From Candidatus Bathyarchaeota archaeon (GTDB taxonomy: Archaea; Thermoproteota; Bathyarchaeia; Bathyarchaeales; Bathyarchaeaceae), in assembly GCA_020344435.1 (NCBI GenBank), contig CP070826.1, positions 885,151 to 892,529 of the forward strand: a stretch of 7,379 bases of DNA, in the 5' to 3' direction. Positions 1 through 5,644 of this stretch are shown in pieces. A program made the translations under genes and the position numbers. Each line of letters starts with the position of its first letter. Position 1 is the first letter of the stretch. The notes beneath the pieces were generated by a model, which saw nothing but the letters and a program-made list of their open reading frames with translations, made no database searches and was not told the DNA's origin.

Positions 1-786
1 TTCGGGATACGCCGCATGCACCCTGCGCTGTGTCCGATGCTGGATCGAGCGGCGTATATTGGCGGTTTGGACGGCGTCTCAAGCCTGAAGGGAGCCGAGG
101 CGGTGGGAGTCGAACCTAAGGGGACTATGCCTCACGCGCTCATCATAGCTTTCGAGGACCAAGTGAAGGCTTGGGAGGCATTCGATGAGGTTATGGCGCC
201 AGAGGTTCCTAGAATAGCCTTGGTGGATACCTATTCTGATGAGAAGATGGAAGCGATAATGGCTGCTGAAGCTTTGAAAGACCGCTTAGACGGTGTGAGA
301 CTTGATACACCCAGATCCAGAAAGGGAGACTTTGCAGAGATAATTCGAGAGGTTCGATGGGAACTTGACATTAGAGGTTATCAGGATGTCAAGATTCTTG
401 TCTCAGGAGGACTCAACGAGGGAAGGGTGAGAATTCTAAGCGAAGCTGGGGTGGATGCATTTGGTGTAGGAACGGCTGTTAGTGATGCGCCTACGCTCAA
501 TTTCGCTATGGATATTGTGGAGCTAGAGGGAAGACTGACGGCCAAGAGAGGCAAACTCGGCGGCAAGAAGCAGGTTTGGAGATGCCCAGAATGTCTCGCA
601 GACACCGTCTTGCCCTTCAAAGCGTCCTCGCAGAAATGTCCAATATGCGGGAACAAAACCGAACCGATGCTAAAGCCTCTAGTGAAAGATGGAGAAATAG
701 TCGCAGAGCTTCTGAAGCCAAAAGAAATTCGTGAGTACGTACTCCAGCAAATCGGGAAATTGTCCCTTAAAAACATCAGTCATTAG
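1..786 (+). CDS. pncB: Nicotinate phosphoribosyltransferase, C-terminal part (5' end outside window)
   Basis: The enzyme joins nicotinate to PRPP to give nicotinate mononucleotide, the entry step of Preiss-Handler NAD salvage in the cytoplasm. The frame is open from base 1, so the first visible ATG (base 16) is internal; 261 residues remain of a family usually near 390, so roughly the first third is missing. Numbering from base 1, the motif GTMPHALI (41-48) probably carries the conserved active-site histidine, DTYSDEK lies at 76-82 and RLDT at 100-103. SGGL (135-138) and GVGT (155-158) are the phosphate-binding loops of the type II phosphoribosyltransferase barrel. A C-terminal zinc-knuckle-like module has CPEC (195-198) and CPIC (213-216), as in the archaeal enzyme of Thermoplasma. 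It ends at TAG and converges on minus-strand genes. No obvious T-run terminator follows. The family assignment is firm; the missing N-terminus cannot be judged. Confidence 0.93.
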   Translation, partial: FGIRRMHPALCPMLDRAAYIGGLDGVSSLKGAEAVGVEPKGTMPHALIIAFEDQVKAWEAFDEVMAPEVPRIALVDTYSDEKMEAIMAAEALKDRLDGVRLDTPRSRKGDFAEIIREVRWELDIRGYQDVKILVSGGLNEGRVRILSEAGVDAFGVGTAVSDAPTLNFAMDIVELEGRLTAKRGKLGGKKQVWRCPECLADTVLPFKASSQKCPICGNKTEPMLKPLVKDGEIVAELLKPKEIREYVLQQIGKLSLKNISH

Positions 787-804
787 GAGAGAGGCCCATG
801 CCAA

Positions 805-1047
805 TTACAATACGTTAATGCTGTACTGACTCCAGTTCTGATGTATTCTTTTCACAACTCCAAGAACGTTCAGCGCAATCCATTCGCTGGGTTTTCCCTC
901 TTATTCCAAGTTTGTCTGCATCCGTCGCGCGCTTTCGAATAGTCTAGAAAATCGCGGAGGGTGAACTAGCGGTCAAATGGATTCTTCATTGTTCAGCAGC
1001 CAGTCCAGGGGGTCTGCTTTCGAGAGGAATCTCCAGTCTTGTGCCAT
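805..1047 (-). pseudogene. Decayed, internally deleted remnant of an archaeal alpha-helical (cyclase-like) protein family
   Basis: Read on the minus strand from ATG at 1047 there is an 81-codon frame interrupted by TGA at codon 25 and TAA at codon 49 and ending at TAA (807-805). The pieces look like real protein. The N-terminal piece contains DWRFLSKADPLDWLL and the last contains GKPSEWIALNVLGVVKRI. From memory these resemble the beginning (a DPxxWLL segment) and the end (a GKPSxWITLxALxVLKR segment) of long proteins common in Bathyarchaeia that are often misnamed nitrogen fixation protein or squalene-cyclase-like. The middle, normally a few hundred residues, is absent, so this would be a remnant after a large internal deletion plus two nonsense changes. 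A purine-rich GAGGAG directly abuts the ATG. It lies 36 bases downstream of the GTPase gene on the same strand. The alternative is chance coding potential; the family match was recalled, not searched. Confidence 0.5.
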
Positions 1048-1083
1048 CTCCTCTTATAACCCCGAATAAGGGTGTGGACGTTT

Positions 1084-2259
1084 TTATTTCATGTGAATTT
1101 CAACGGTGTCGCCATCTTCAAGGGCGAAGCCGCCTCCAACTCGTTGTGGGCTGAAGCGTAACCGCTTCGCCCACACTTTTGCATAGGAAAACTGCTTGTA
1201 GAAGTCGCTGTGGATTCGTTTTGCCAGATCAAGAATAGTGGAGTCTTTCCTAATGGTGAAGGGTTTCTTGGATGGAGCTCTCTTGTTGGGTTCTTTCGTA
1301 TAGACTCGGATTATATTGAGCATCTTGAATATCTTGGTGCCAAGTCTTTCCAATCCAGATTTGTCTCTGCAAGATATTGGGAGGATACCCATTCCTTCTC
1401 CAGCAAGTGGTTTCAGTTGCTCGATTCTTTTCTCAGCGCCTGGAAAATCTGCTTTATTGGCTATGATTATGGCTGGTCTATATACTGTTCCCTCGAAAAT
1501 GGAGTCCTCAACATCGTCTAATGTGGCTTCGCCCTGAATCTTGACCGTAGCATCATGCATTCCATAGCTTTTGAGAAGTTGCTCTACATTTCTTGACGTG
1601 CAGTCGACAAGGCGCCCCAATACTATCAGCTTGAATCCAGCGCCCATGTATCTTCTTTCGATCTCAACCCTAGCTGTGGGCTTTCGTATGAGAATCCTAG
1701 CTTTATCCAGTTCTTGCGAGATTAGATGGAGCTGCTCAGTGGGGTCTTTTGACAAGTCAATCATAAGAAGAAGACCATCTGCATTTCTTGCCACTGTCAA
1801 GGTTTGGGGACTCCAAGCCCCTCCATCTGCAGTGTCCTCCATTAGAGCCGGCGCCTCAACCAGCTGAAACTGTAGGTCTTGGTGTTGGAACATGCCAGGC
1901 GTTGGCTCCTTTGTGGTGTATAGATAGTTGGACACTTCGACTTTGGCGTTGGTTAAGAGAGAGAGAAGGCTGCTGCGTCCTACGTTTGTTGATCCCAGAA
2001 TCACGATTTGGGCGTCTCCCTCTTTCTCAATGAAGAAGCTTGGTCCGCCGCCCCCTGCTTTCTTGCGTTTCTTCTCGGCAATCTCCCTTCGGAGTGTGGC
2101 GATCTTTCTCTTGACTTGTGCTCTCAGGTTTTCCGTGCCCTTGTGTTTGGGGATAAGACTCAGGAATTCTTGTAGTTTTATGATCTTCTCTTCGGGTCTC
2201 CTTGCGAGGGAGGCTTCTCTCCATTTGTGTTTGGCCTCTGCTGGAAGATTCGCGGGCAT
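1084..2259 (-). CDS. DRG/Obg-like GTPase with C-terminal TGS domain
   Basis: This is a translation-associated GTPase of the DRG (COG1163) group, 391 residues and full length. A basic N-terminal helical region (about 1-72) includes the typical IPKHKGTENL segment (36-45) and a Lys-rich stretch ending in four glycines. The G domain follows: G1 is GSTNVGRSS (89-97), the switch I region is near TTKEPTPGM (115-123), G3 is VEAPA (134-138), G4 is NKAD (268-271) and G5 is ISC (295-297). A TGS domain occupies about 318-391 and ends with the usual FSPQRVG segment (369-375). Two residues are unusual: the P-loop lysine is arginine (codon CGC), and the G3 aspartate is glutamate with alanine for the last glycine. 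The start is the ATG at 2259, which has no good Shine-Dalgarno but lies about 60 bases below a TATA-like box. Family assignment is strong; whether it still hydrolyses GTP normally is open. Confidence 0.92.
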   Translation of the reverse strand: MPANLPAEAKHKWREASLARRPEEKIIKLQEFLSLIPKHKGTENLRAQVKRKIATLRREIAEKKRKKAGGGGPSFFIEKEGDAQIVILGSTNVGRSSLLSLLTNAKVEVSNYLYTTKEPTPGMFQHQDLQFQLVEAPALMEDTADGGAWSPQTLTVARNADGLLLMIDLSKDPTEQLHLISQELDKARILIRKPTARVEIERRYMGAGFKLIVLGRLVDCTSRNVEQLLKSYGMHDATVKIQGEATLDDVEDSIFEGTVYRPAIIIANKADFPGAEKRIEQLKPLAGEGMGILPISCRDKSGLERLGTKIFKMLNIIRVYTKEPNKRAPSKKPFTIRKDSTILDLAKRIHSDFYKQFSYAKVWAKRLRFSPQRVGGGFALEDGDTVEIHMK

Positions 2260-2291
2260 AAGTAGGGCTTCCTATAGTAAGTCAACGTTAG

Positions 2292-2306
2292 AGAGATATT
2301 ATCTCT
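2292..2306. promoter_or_regulatory. 15-bp palindrome upstream of the GTPase gene, possible operator
   Basis: The arms AGAGATA and TATCTCT are perfectly complementary around one central T. The site is 33-47 bases upstream of the minus-strand GTPase start. It lies just where transcription would begin if the TATATA at 2320-2325 is the promoter, a place where a bound dimeric regulator would block initiation. Function is inferred from position only. Confidence 0.35.
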
Positions 2307-2319
2307 TTCGAAAAATGGG

Positions 2320-2325
2320 TATATA
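2320..2325 (-). promoter_or_regulatory. TATA-like box for the GTPase gene
   Basis: TATATA within CCCATATATACCC on the minus strand, about 61 bases upstream of the ATG at 2259. With initiation roughly 25 bases downstream this would leave a leader of about 35 bases. The flanks are GC-rich, so the AT core stands out. The box is nearly symmetric and could also be read on the plus strand. Confidence 0.4.
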
Positions 2326-2427
2326 TGGGCGTATTTAGTCTGGCTGCACGCGCCGTTCAGTGTCCAGTACTTGAAGCCGAGAATACGTATGCATCTTTTA
2401 ACATTAACAACAATGCTAATATAGTCA

Positions 2428-2435
2428 GATATATC
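2428..2435 (+). promoter_or_regulatory. TATA-like box for the first HTH_45 gene
   Basis: GATATATC lies about 52 bases upstream of the TTG start at 2487 in otherwise AT-rich intergenic DNA. Initiation about 25 bases later would give a leader of roughly 30 bases containing the AGGGAG ribosome-binding site. The octamer is self-complementary, so it could also bind a regulator. Weak evidence. Confidence 0.3.
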
Positions 2436-2486
2436 AGATTGATAAGACACTCATGCGTCGGGGAGTTGCTCTCCAGGGAGTGAGCC

Positions 2487-2768
2487 TTGCAAAGAAGTCA
2501 ATGGGATATTATGGCCAGTATTCTACATGTTGCGGAGAGTGCTGATTCCAAAACCCATATCATGTATAAGGCTAATCTCAGTTACAGACAGCTTGAGAGG
2601 TATCTAGGGCTTCTCCTTGACAGGGATCTTCTGAAGGTGTCGGCGGCGGAGGATCATGGTAGATCAACCGAGCTCTTCGTGGCGACTAATAAAGGTCTCT
2701 CCTTTCTGAAGGCGTACAGGGCGTTGATGGAGATTGTTCGAGGGGAGAAGGCGCTTCAGATAGTCTGA
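2487..2768 (+). CDS. Small winged-helix DNA-binding protein, HTH_45 type (first paralog)
   Basis: A predicted cytoplasmic transcription regulator of 93 residues. The helical N-terminus (SQWDIMASIL) leads into the recognition region KTHIMYKANLSYRQLERYL (22-40), the signature of this archaeal family, then a wing (about 50-70) and a C-terminal helix (LSFLKAYRALMEIV) that in relatives serves for dimerisation. The start is TTG: an in-frame TGA lies two codons upstream, and GGGAG at 2476-2480 is spaced six bases from the TTG. An internal ATG at 2511 would cut into the conserved first helix. Its stop overlaps the stop of the opposite-strand winged-helix gene. It is clearly paralogous to the gene at 3741-4115. 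The target is unknown; autoregulation is common in such small regulators but is not shown here. Confidence 0.82.
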   Translation: MQRSQWDIMASILHVAESADSKTHIMYKANLSYRQLERYLGLLLDRDLLKVSAAEDHGRSTELFVATNKGLSFLKAYRALMEIVRGEKALQIV

Positions 2769-2950
2769 TTCTCTTCCAGGAACTTTCGTAGTGACGATGT
2801 GATCTTCAGTTCTTTGTATTCGTTGTTGAAATGGATGAAGTTGTGGTCTGCTAGGAATAGGAGAATCTCGTTGATCTTCAGTTCTGAAATTGCGGTTCTG
2901 CTGATGATCTCTTCTAAGGCATGCCATTGGCCGTCTTCGAATAGGCTCAA
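2756..2950 (-). CDS. Very small winged-helix protein, N-terminus uncertain
   Basis: A 64-residue basic-acidic protein with winged-helix pattern: SLFEDGQWHALEEI (2-15) is helix 1 and its turn, then helices through LKINEILLFLADHNFI (24-39), a short wing (NNEYKELKIT), and a last helix (SSLRKFLEEN). This matches the small archaeal regulators that begin with a phrase like LLSDGxWHSLEEI. It is not related in sequence to the two HTH_45 genes nearby. The TTG at 2950 has no convincing ribosome-binding site. The frame stays open nine codons further (RQLQEIDEV) to a TAG, and those residues fit the family's first helix; a CTG at 2971 with GAGG nine bases upstream is therefore a possible true start. It converges on the HTH_45 gene with a 13-base overlap. 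A TATA-like TTATATAA lies upstream at 3033-3040. Confidence 0.7.
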   Translation of the reverse strand: MSLFEDGQWHALEEIISRTAISELKINEILLFLADHNFIHFNNEYKELKITSSLRKFLEENQTI

Positions 2951-3032
2951 GACTTCATCGATTTCTTGCAGCTGTCTCTACCTCGTGGACTCTCCTTTTC
3001 TGCTGTGAAAATAAAGGGTTTGTGAAATCTCC

Positions 3033-3040
3033 TTATATAA
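3033..3040 (-). promoter_or_regulatory. TATA-like box for the small minus-strand winged-helix gene
   Basis: TTATATAA, self-complementary, followed on the minus strand by GGAG. Transcription starting about 25 bases downstream would begin near 3010 and give a leader of about 40-60 bases depending on which start codon is used. It is about 200 bases from the plus-strand gene at 3243, too far to be its main promoter. Confidence 0.4.
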
Positions 3041-3052
3041 GAAGGTGGGCTC

Positions 3053-3190
3053 TTTTCTAGAAAAAGCACGATGATATCATAGAATATTCGAACTTAGTTA
3101 TAGAAGAAAGGCATAGAATTTCTACCTAGAATATGATTCCTCATTTCTTAAATATTCGGGTATTGTTCTATTTATGTGCTAAGTAAATAG
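3053..3190. repeat. Cluster of short perfect palindromes in divergent intergenic DNA
   Basis: The 270 bases between the divergent genes (2971 to 3243) hold no gene I can support, but many self-complementary sites: TTTTCTAGAAAA (3053-3064), ATGATATCAT (3071-3080), GAATATTC (3082-3089), TAGAA-T-TTCTA (3114-3124), and the inverted pair CTATTTA / TAAATAG (3168-3174 and 3184-3190, 9-base loop). TAGAAT occurs three times (3080, 3114, 3127). AAATAGC is repeated with a 10-base period (3185-3201). The last inverted pair includes the only TATA-like stretch (TTTATG, 3171-3176) placed suitably for the gene at 3243. AT-richness raises the chance of such palindromes, so regulatory meaning is inferred. Confidence 0.4.
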
Positions 3191-3242
3191 CTACAAATAG
3201 CATAGATGATTCCGTCCGCTCCTGTCAGGGAGGGATTTGATA

Positions 3243-3641
3243 ATGGATGGTAGGGAATGGAGAGATTTCGTTGATGGGCTGAGGGAAAGCTGGAGGTTGC
3301 TATGGTGGGACAGGATAGATGATAAGCTGAAAGCTGAGGGTATCGCCAACAAGAATTATGATTTATTGTTTGTGGATCAAGGGACGGTTATTGTGGCTAC
3401 AAGGAATTATGCTCCGCCTAGCTTCAAGGTAATTCTGGAGCGGCATGCAGAGGAGAAGCAGCCGGGTTGGGTGGTGGTCCCAGATCCTATGCGGGGCGGC
3501 TGGGGGAAGTTTGCTCGAGATGTTATTAACGGGCAGAAGAGGTTCACGAGGCATGGTAGGCCTGTTCCTTCTCAGCCTAGGAAGAAGAGGCAGCAGTTGA
3601 AGAAGAATGGGAAGGGCTGGCTTCACTATAGAATGAAATGA
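3243..3641 (+). CDS. Unrecognised Trp-rich, basic-tailed small protein
   Basis: I do not recognise this 132-residue protein. It has no signal peptide or membrane segment and is probably cytoplasmic. The N-terminal half is rich in tryptophan (positions 6, 17, 21, 22) and helical; the middle (NYDLLFVDQGTVIVATRN, 38-55) looks like two beta strands. PGWVVVPDPMRGGWGKFARD (74-93) may be a conserved core. From about residue 98 the chain is strongly basic, with repeated Arg/Lys such as RKKRQQLKKNGKG, which suggests nucleic-acid binding. The start is taken as ATG 3243 because GGGAGGG (3228-3234) ends eight bases before it; the TTG at 3237 would be only two bases from that site. It stands alone between two regulator genes, 99 bases before the second HTH_45 gene. 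Codon use resembles the neighbours. Confidence 0.72.
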   Translation: MDGREWRDFVDGLRESWRLLWWDRIDDKLKAEGIANKNYDLLFVDQGTVIVATRNYAPPSFKVILERHAEEKQPGWVVVPDPMRGGWGKFARDVINGQKRFTRHGRPVPSQPRKKRQQLKKNGKGWLHYRMK

Positions 3642-3740
3642 GCTCATTCGATTCTTAGCTGATCTTGTTTGATTCGAATTAGTGACCTCTAGTAAGCCTT
3701 TGGTGTCTTCTGCGCTTAGTTTAGTTTGGGGTGGCTGAGA

Positions 3741-4115
3741 ATGGGCAGATATAGGAGCAGACTTGAGATTATTGCAGATGTTCTTGGCGTGGTTAAAGGT
3801 GGCGCTAGGAAGACTCGGATTATGTATCAGGCTAATCTGAGCTACAGGCTCTTGACGCGTTATCTGGATGATGTTATGGATATGGGTTTGGTGAAGGCGG
3901 AGGATGAGGGGATCTATGAGCTTACGGAGAAGGGAATCGGTTTCCTTCAAGAGTTCAAGGGATATAATGAACGCCGTGCAGATGCTGAAGATCAGCTGAA
4001 TAATGTTAAAGATGAGGAGCTGATGTTAGAGAATAGGTTTCTCAACTCGAGGAAAAGGAATGATGATTCAAAGAACCGTACCAGCAGCAAAGAAGAGGAA
4101 AGAAGACTAGCGTGA
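3741..4115 (+). CDS. Small winged-helix DNA-binding protein, HTH_45 type (second paralog)
   Basis: A 124-residue predicted transcription regulator. SRLEIIADVL (6-15) forms helix 1, KTRIMYQANLSYRLLTRYL (22-40) is the family signature with the recognition helix, then a short wing (YELTEKGIGFL) and a long charged C-terminal helix (KGYNERRADAEDQLNNVKDE) likely to form a coiled coil. The final 30 residues are highly charged and look disordered. ATG 3741 is chosen over TTG 3726 because GGGTGG lies 7-8 bases upstream and the family normally begins with basic residues just before SRLEII. The next gene starts on the very next base after the stop, so this regulator heads a probable operon with two envelope proteins and may control it. 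The nucleotide sequence of the signature matches the first paralog at 23 of 26 positions. Confidence 0.88.
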   Translation: MGRYRSRLEIIADVLGVVKGGARKTRIMYQANLSYRLLTRYLDDVMDMGLVKAEDEGIYELTEKGIGFLQEFKGYNERRADAEDQLNNVKDEELMLENRFLNSRKRNDDSKNRTSSKEEERRLA

Positions 4116-4634
4116 GTGGACGGAATGTATCGTATGGGGATTGGTGCTGCTTCGCTTCTCGTTTTCCTTCTTGCTTCATCCGTTCCCTGGTTAGGCGTTG
4201 AAGCTTTAGATGCTGAGGATGCTGCTGTCTCGGCCGTTCAGGGGGCTGAAGAGGCCGTGGTCCAAGCCTTAGAGGCGGTCTTGGATGCTGAAGGCGCCGG
4301 AGCCAATGTTTCGGATTTGTTGAAACGAATGAGTGTGGCTGCAGAGTATCTGGCCTTGGCAAGAATGTGTTTGAGGACGGAGGATTTCGACGGTGCAGTC
4401 GAAAGAGCCAGCCTTTGTGTTGAAGCTTTGGATGGCCTGGTAGAGGATGCCGAGGTTCTGGGGGATGAAGCTCTCAACGATTCTTCGCAGCGTTCGTGGA
4501 TGGCTATTGGCGTGTCTGTCGTGGGCGTCGTTGTGGTTGGCTTCGCTAGTTGTTTCGGTTGGAGATTGCTTAAAAGACGCTACTACAGACAAGTTCTGAA
4601 GATGAGGCCAGAGGTGGCTGAAAGTGAATCTTGA
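4116..4634 (+). CDS. Exported single-pass membrane protein with helical ectodomain
   Basis: A 172-residue envelope protein of unknown function. A signal peptide or anchor covers about 7-30 (core IGAASLLVFLLASSVPWLG), followed by an Ala/Glu/Asp-rich, fully helical outer region (31-125). That region reads like a helical hairpin: AVVQALEAVLDAEGAGANVS turns into a second set of helices with SVAAEYLALARMCLRTEDFD and AVERASLCVEALD. A transmembrane helix (about 128-150) precedes a basic inner stop-transfer tail (RLLKRRYYRQ). Similar ectodomains recur in archaeal surface proteins, as I recall. The frame opens with GTG at 4116 right after the upstream stop; ATG 4125 or ATG 4134 are equally possible and would only shorten the signal peptide. 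It overlaps the next gene by 11 bases, which suggests translational coupling and a joint role at the cell surface. Confidence 0.82.
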   Translation: MDGMYRMGIGAASLLVFLLASSVPWLGVEALDAEDAAVSAVQGAEEAVVQALEAVLDAEGAGANVSDLLKRMSVAAEYLALARMCLRTEDFDGAVERASLCVEALDGLVEDAEVLGDEALNDSSQRSWMAIGVSVVGVVVVGFASCFGWRLLKRRYYRQVLKMRPEVAESES

Positions 4635-5229
4635 CAAGTATCGCACATTCTTTGTGGTCGGGAATTTGGTGCTGATTCTGGCAGCTGCCTTTCCCGGATT
4701 AAGCGTTTTTGTCTCTTTCCCCATGGGTGGGGAGAGGTTTTCTGAGCTCTGGCTCTTAGACCCTGAGCTCAGGGCTGAGGGGTATCCATTCAACACTACT
4801 GAGGGAGAGCTGCAAGGTCCAGTTTATGTTGGTGTTCGTAATCATATGGGTTGCTCGCAGCACTATCTGGTTTATGCGAAGTTTCGTAACATGACTCAAC
4901 CTCTTCCAAATAGCACACTCTCCAGACCAAGTCCGATGCCGCCACTCTTTGAGTTTCGCTTCTTCCTAGAGGATGGGGCAGTGTGGGAAGCGCCCATAAC
5001 CTTTGAGGTTTTGAATATGTCCCTTCAGAACGGCGTGCTTGTCGTAGGCAACATTCTGATCAATGGTGTAGATTTCTCTGTTGACAACATTTCAACTTGG
5101 AATTCCGACTATGGGGGCTTCTTCTATCAGCTGTTCCTTGAGCTCTGGCTCTATGATGGAACTGCACAGAGTTTTCATTACAATAATCGCTTTGTCGGAA
5201 TCCTGTTGAATATGATCACTCCACATTAG
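4624..5229 (+). CDS. Membrane-anchored surface protein, DUF1616-like
   Basis: A 201-residue protein with an N-terminal membrane anchor (about 8-31) and an outer beta-rich domain. The phrase ERFSELWLLDP (37-47), then VYVGVRNHMG (67-76), YLVYAKFRNMTQPLPNST (81-98) and PPLFEFRFFLEDGAVWEAP (106-124) are what I know as the DUF1616 module of archaeal membrane proteins. Here it is present without the multi-helix N-terminal part often seen. Five N-glycosylation sequons (residues 57, 89, 96, 131, 155) fit an extracytoplasmic location. The GTG start is supported by GAGGTG seven to eight bases upstream and by overlap with the preceding gene's stop. Function is unknown; its partner is probably the helical membrane protein just upstream. 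Promoter-like sequence is not evident between them. Confidence 0.85.
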   Translation: MNLDKYRTFFVVGNLVLILAAAFPGLSVFVSFPMGGERFSELWLLDPELRAEGYPFNTTEGELQGPVYVGVRNHMGCSQHYLVYAKFRNMTQPLPNSTLSRPSPMPPLFEFRFFLEDGAVWEAPITFEVLNMSLQNGVLVVGNILINGVDFSVDNISTWNSDYGGFFYQLFLELWLYDGTAQSFHYNNRFVGILLNMITPH

Positions 5230-5334
5230 GGTATTCCTCAGAGAATCATTGTGGTCGTGTAGACTATCTCATGTGAGCGAGTTGCATTTCGGCGAGCGTG
5301 CGACTGAGTTCTTAACAAGCTAGGGGGAAGATAA

Positions 5335-5562
5335 TTGGAGACTGAAAGTGAAGAAGACAGGCTGCGACCGCCGTCAGAAAGGAGAATACTTGTTTTGGAA
5401 ATCGAAGAAGGGGAGAGAATCAAGAAGGTGAAGGTGAAGGAAAGGGAAGTGTGCTGGGAAGGTTTCAGGGAGGTAAGGGGGAAGCTGCTTCGTGGAGTCC
5501 CCAAGATGAACCCAAAGGATTGTCTGAAGTACTGCCGTCACGAAGGCTGTGACTTTCTCTGA
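5335..5562 (+). CDS. Small charged protein with C-terminal Cys/His cluster
   Basis: I do not recognise this 75-residue protein. The first 35 residues are dominated by Glu, Arg and Lys, with one likely strand (RILVLEIEE, 17-25). The C-terminal half carries Cys40 and then Cys63, Cys67, His69 and Cys72 (KDCLKYCRHEGC), which could bind a metal such as zinc. The TTG start is supported by GGGGG ending about seven bases upstream after a gene-free stretch of 105 bases, stronger than most sites in this window. The 88-codon frame on the other strand is Ser/Leu-rich and reads as its shadow. It ends just before the prenyl synthase and would overlap that gene by 14 bases if the synthase starts at GTG 5549, so the two may be co-transcribed. 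A chance frame cannot be excluded. Confidence 0.6.
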   Translation: METESEEDRLRPPSERRILVLEIEEGERIKKVKVKEREVCWEGFREVRGKLLRGVPKMNPKDCLKYCRHEGCDFL

Positions 5563-5644
5563 TGATGCGTTGCGGCGCGAAACGTTAATTCAGACCAAGC
5601 ACATGTTGCATATGCGCGTTAAGCAGATAGACAAGGAAACGGCG

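Noticed and set aside
381..776. 131-codon frame on the minus strand inside nicotinate phosphoribosyltransferase
   Set aside because: Ser/Pro/Leu-rich with no domain pattern and fully opposite a clearly conserved gene; a shadow frame.
1052..1060. TATAA-like sequence just upstream of the remnant gene's ATG
   Set aside because: It is only about five bases from the ATG, too close to act as that gene's TATA box.
2178..2450. 90-codon minus-strand frame covering the region upstream of the GTPase
   Set aside because: It overlaps the GTPase N-terminus in another frame, runs through the promoter region and has no recognisable motif.
3642..3740. T-rich gap before the second HTH_45 gene considered as terminator or promoter
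   Set aside because: No continuous T-run and no TATA-like box at a suitable distance; nothing specific could be supported.
3363..3950. 195-codon minus-strand frame across the 3243 gene and the second HTH_45 gene
   Set aside because: It spans two genes with good ribosome-binding sites and reads as low-complexity shadow sequence.
4269..4796. 175-codon minus-strand frame opposite the two envelope proteins
   Set aside because: The plus-strand genes have signal peptide, membrane helices and family motifs; the minus frame has none.
5283..5310. Possible weak hairpin (AGUUGC with GCGACU) between the DUF1616-like gene and the small Cys gene
   Set aside because: Only six pairs including a G-U, a long loop and no T-run; not enough for a terminator or structured RNA.
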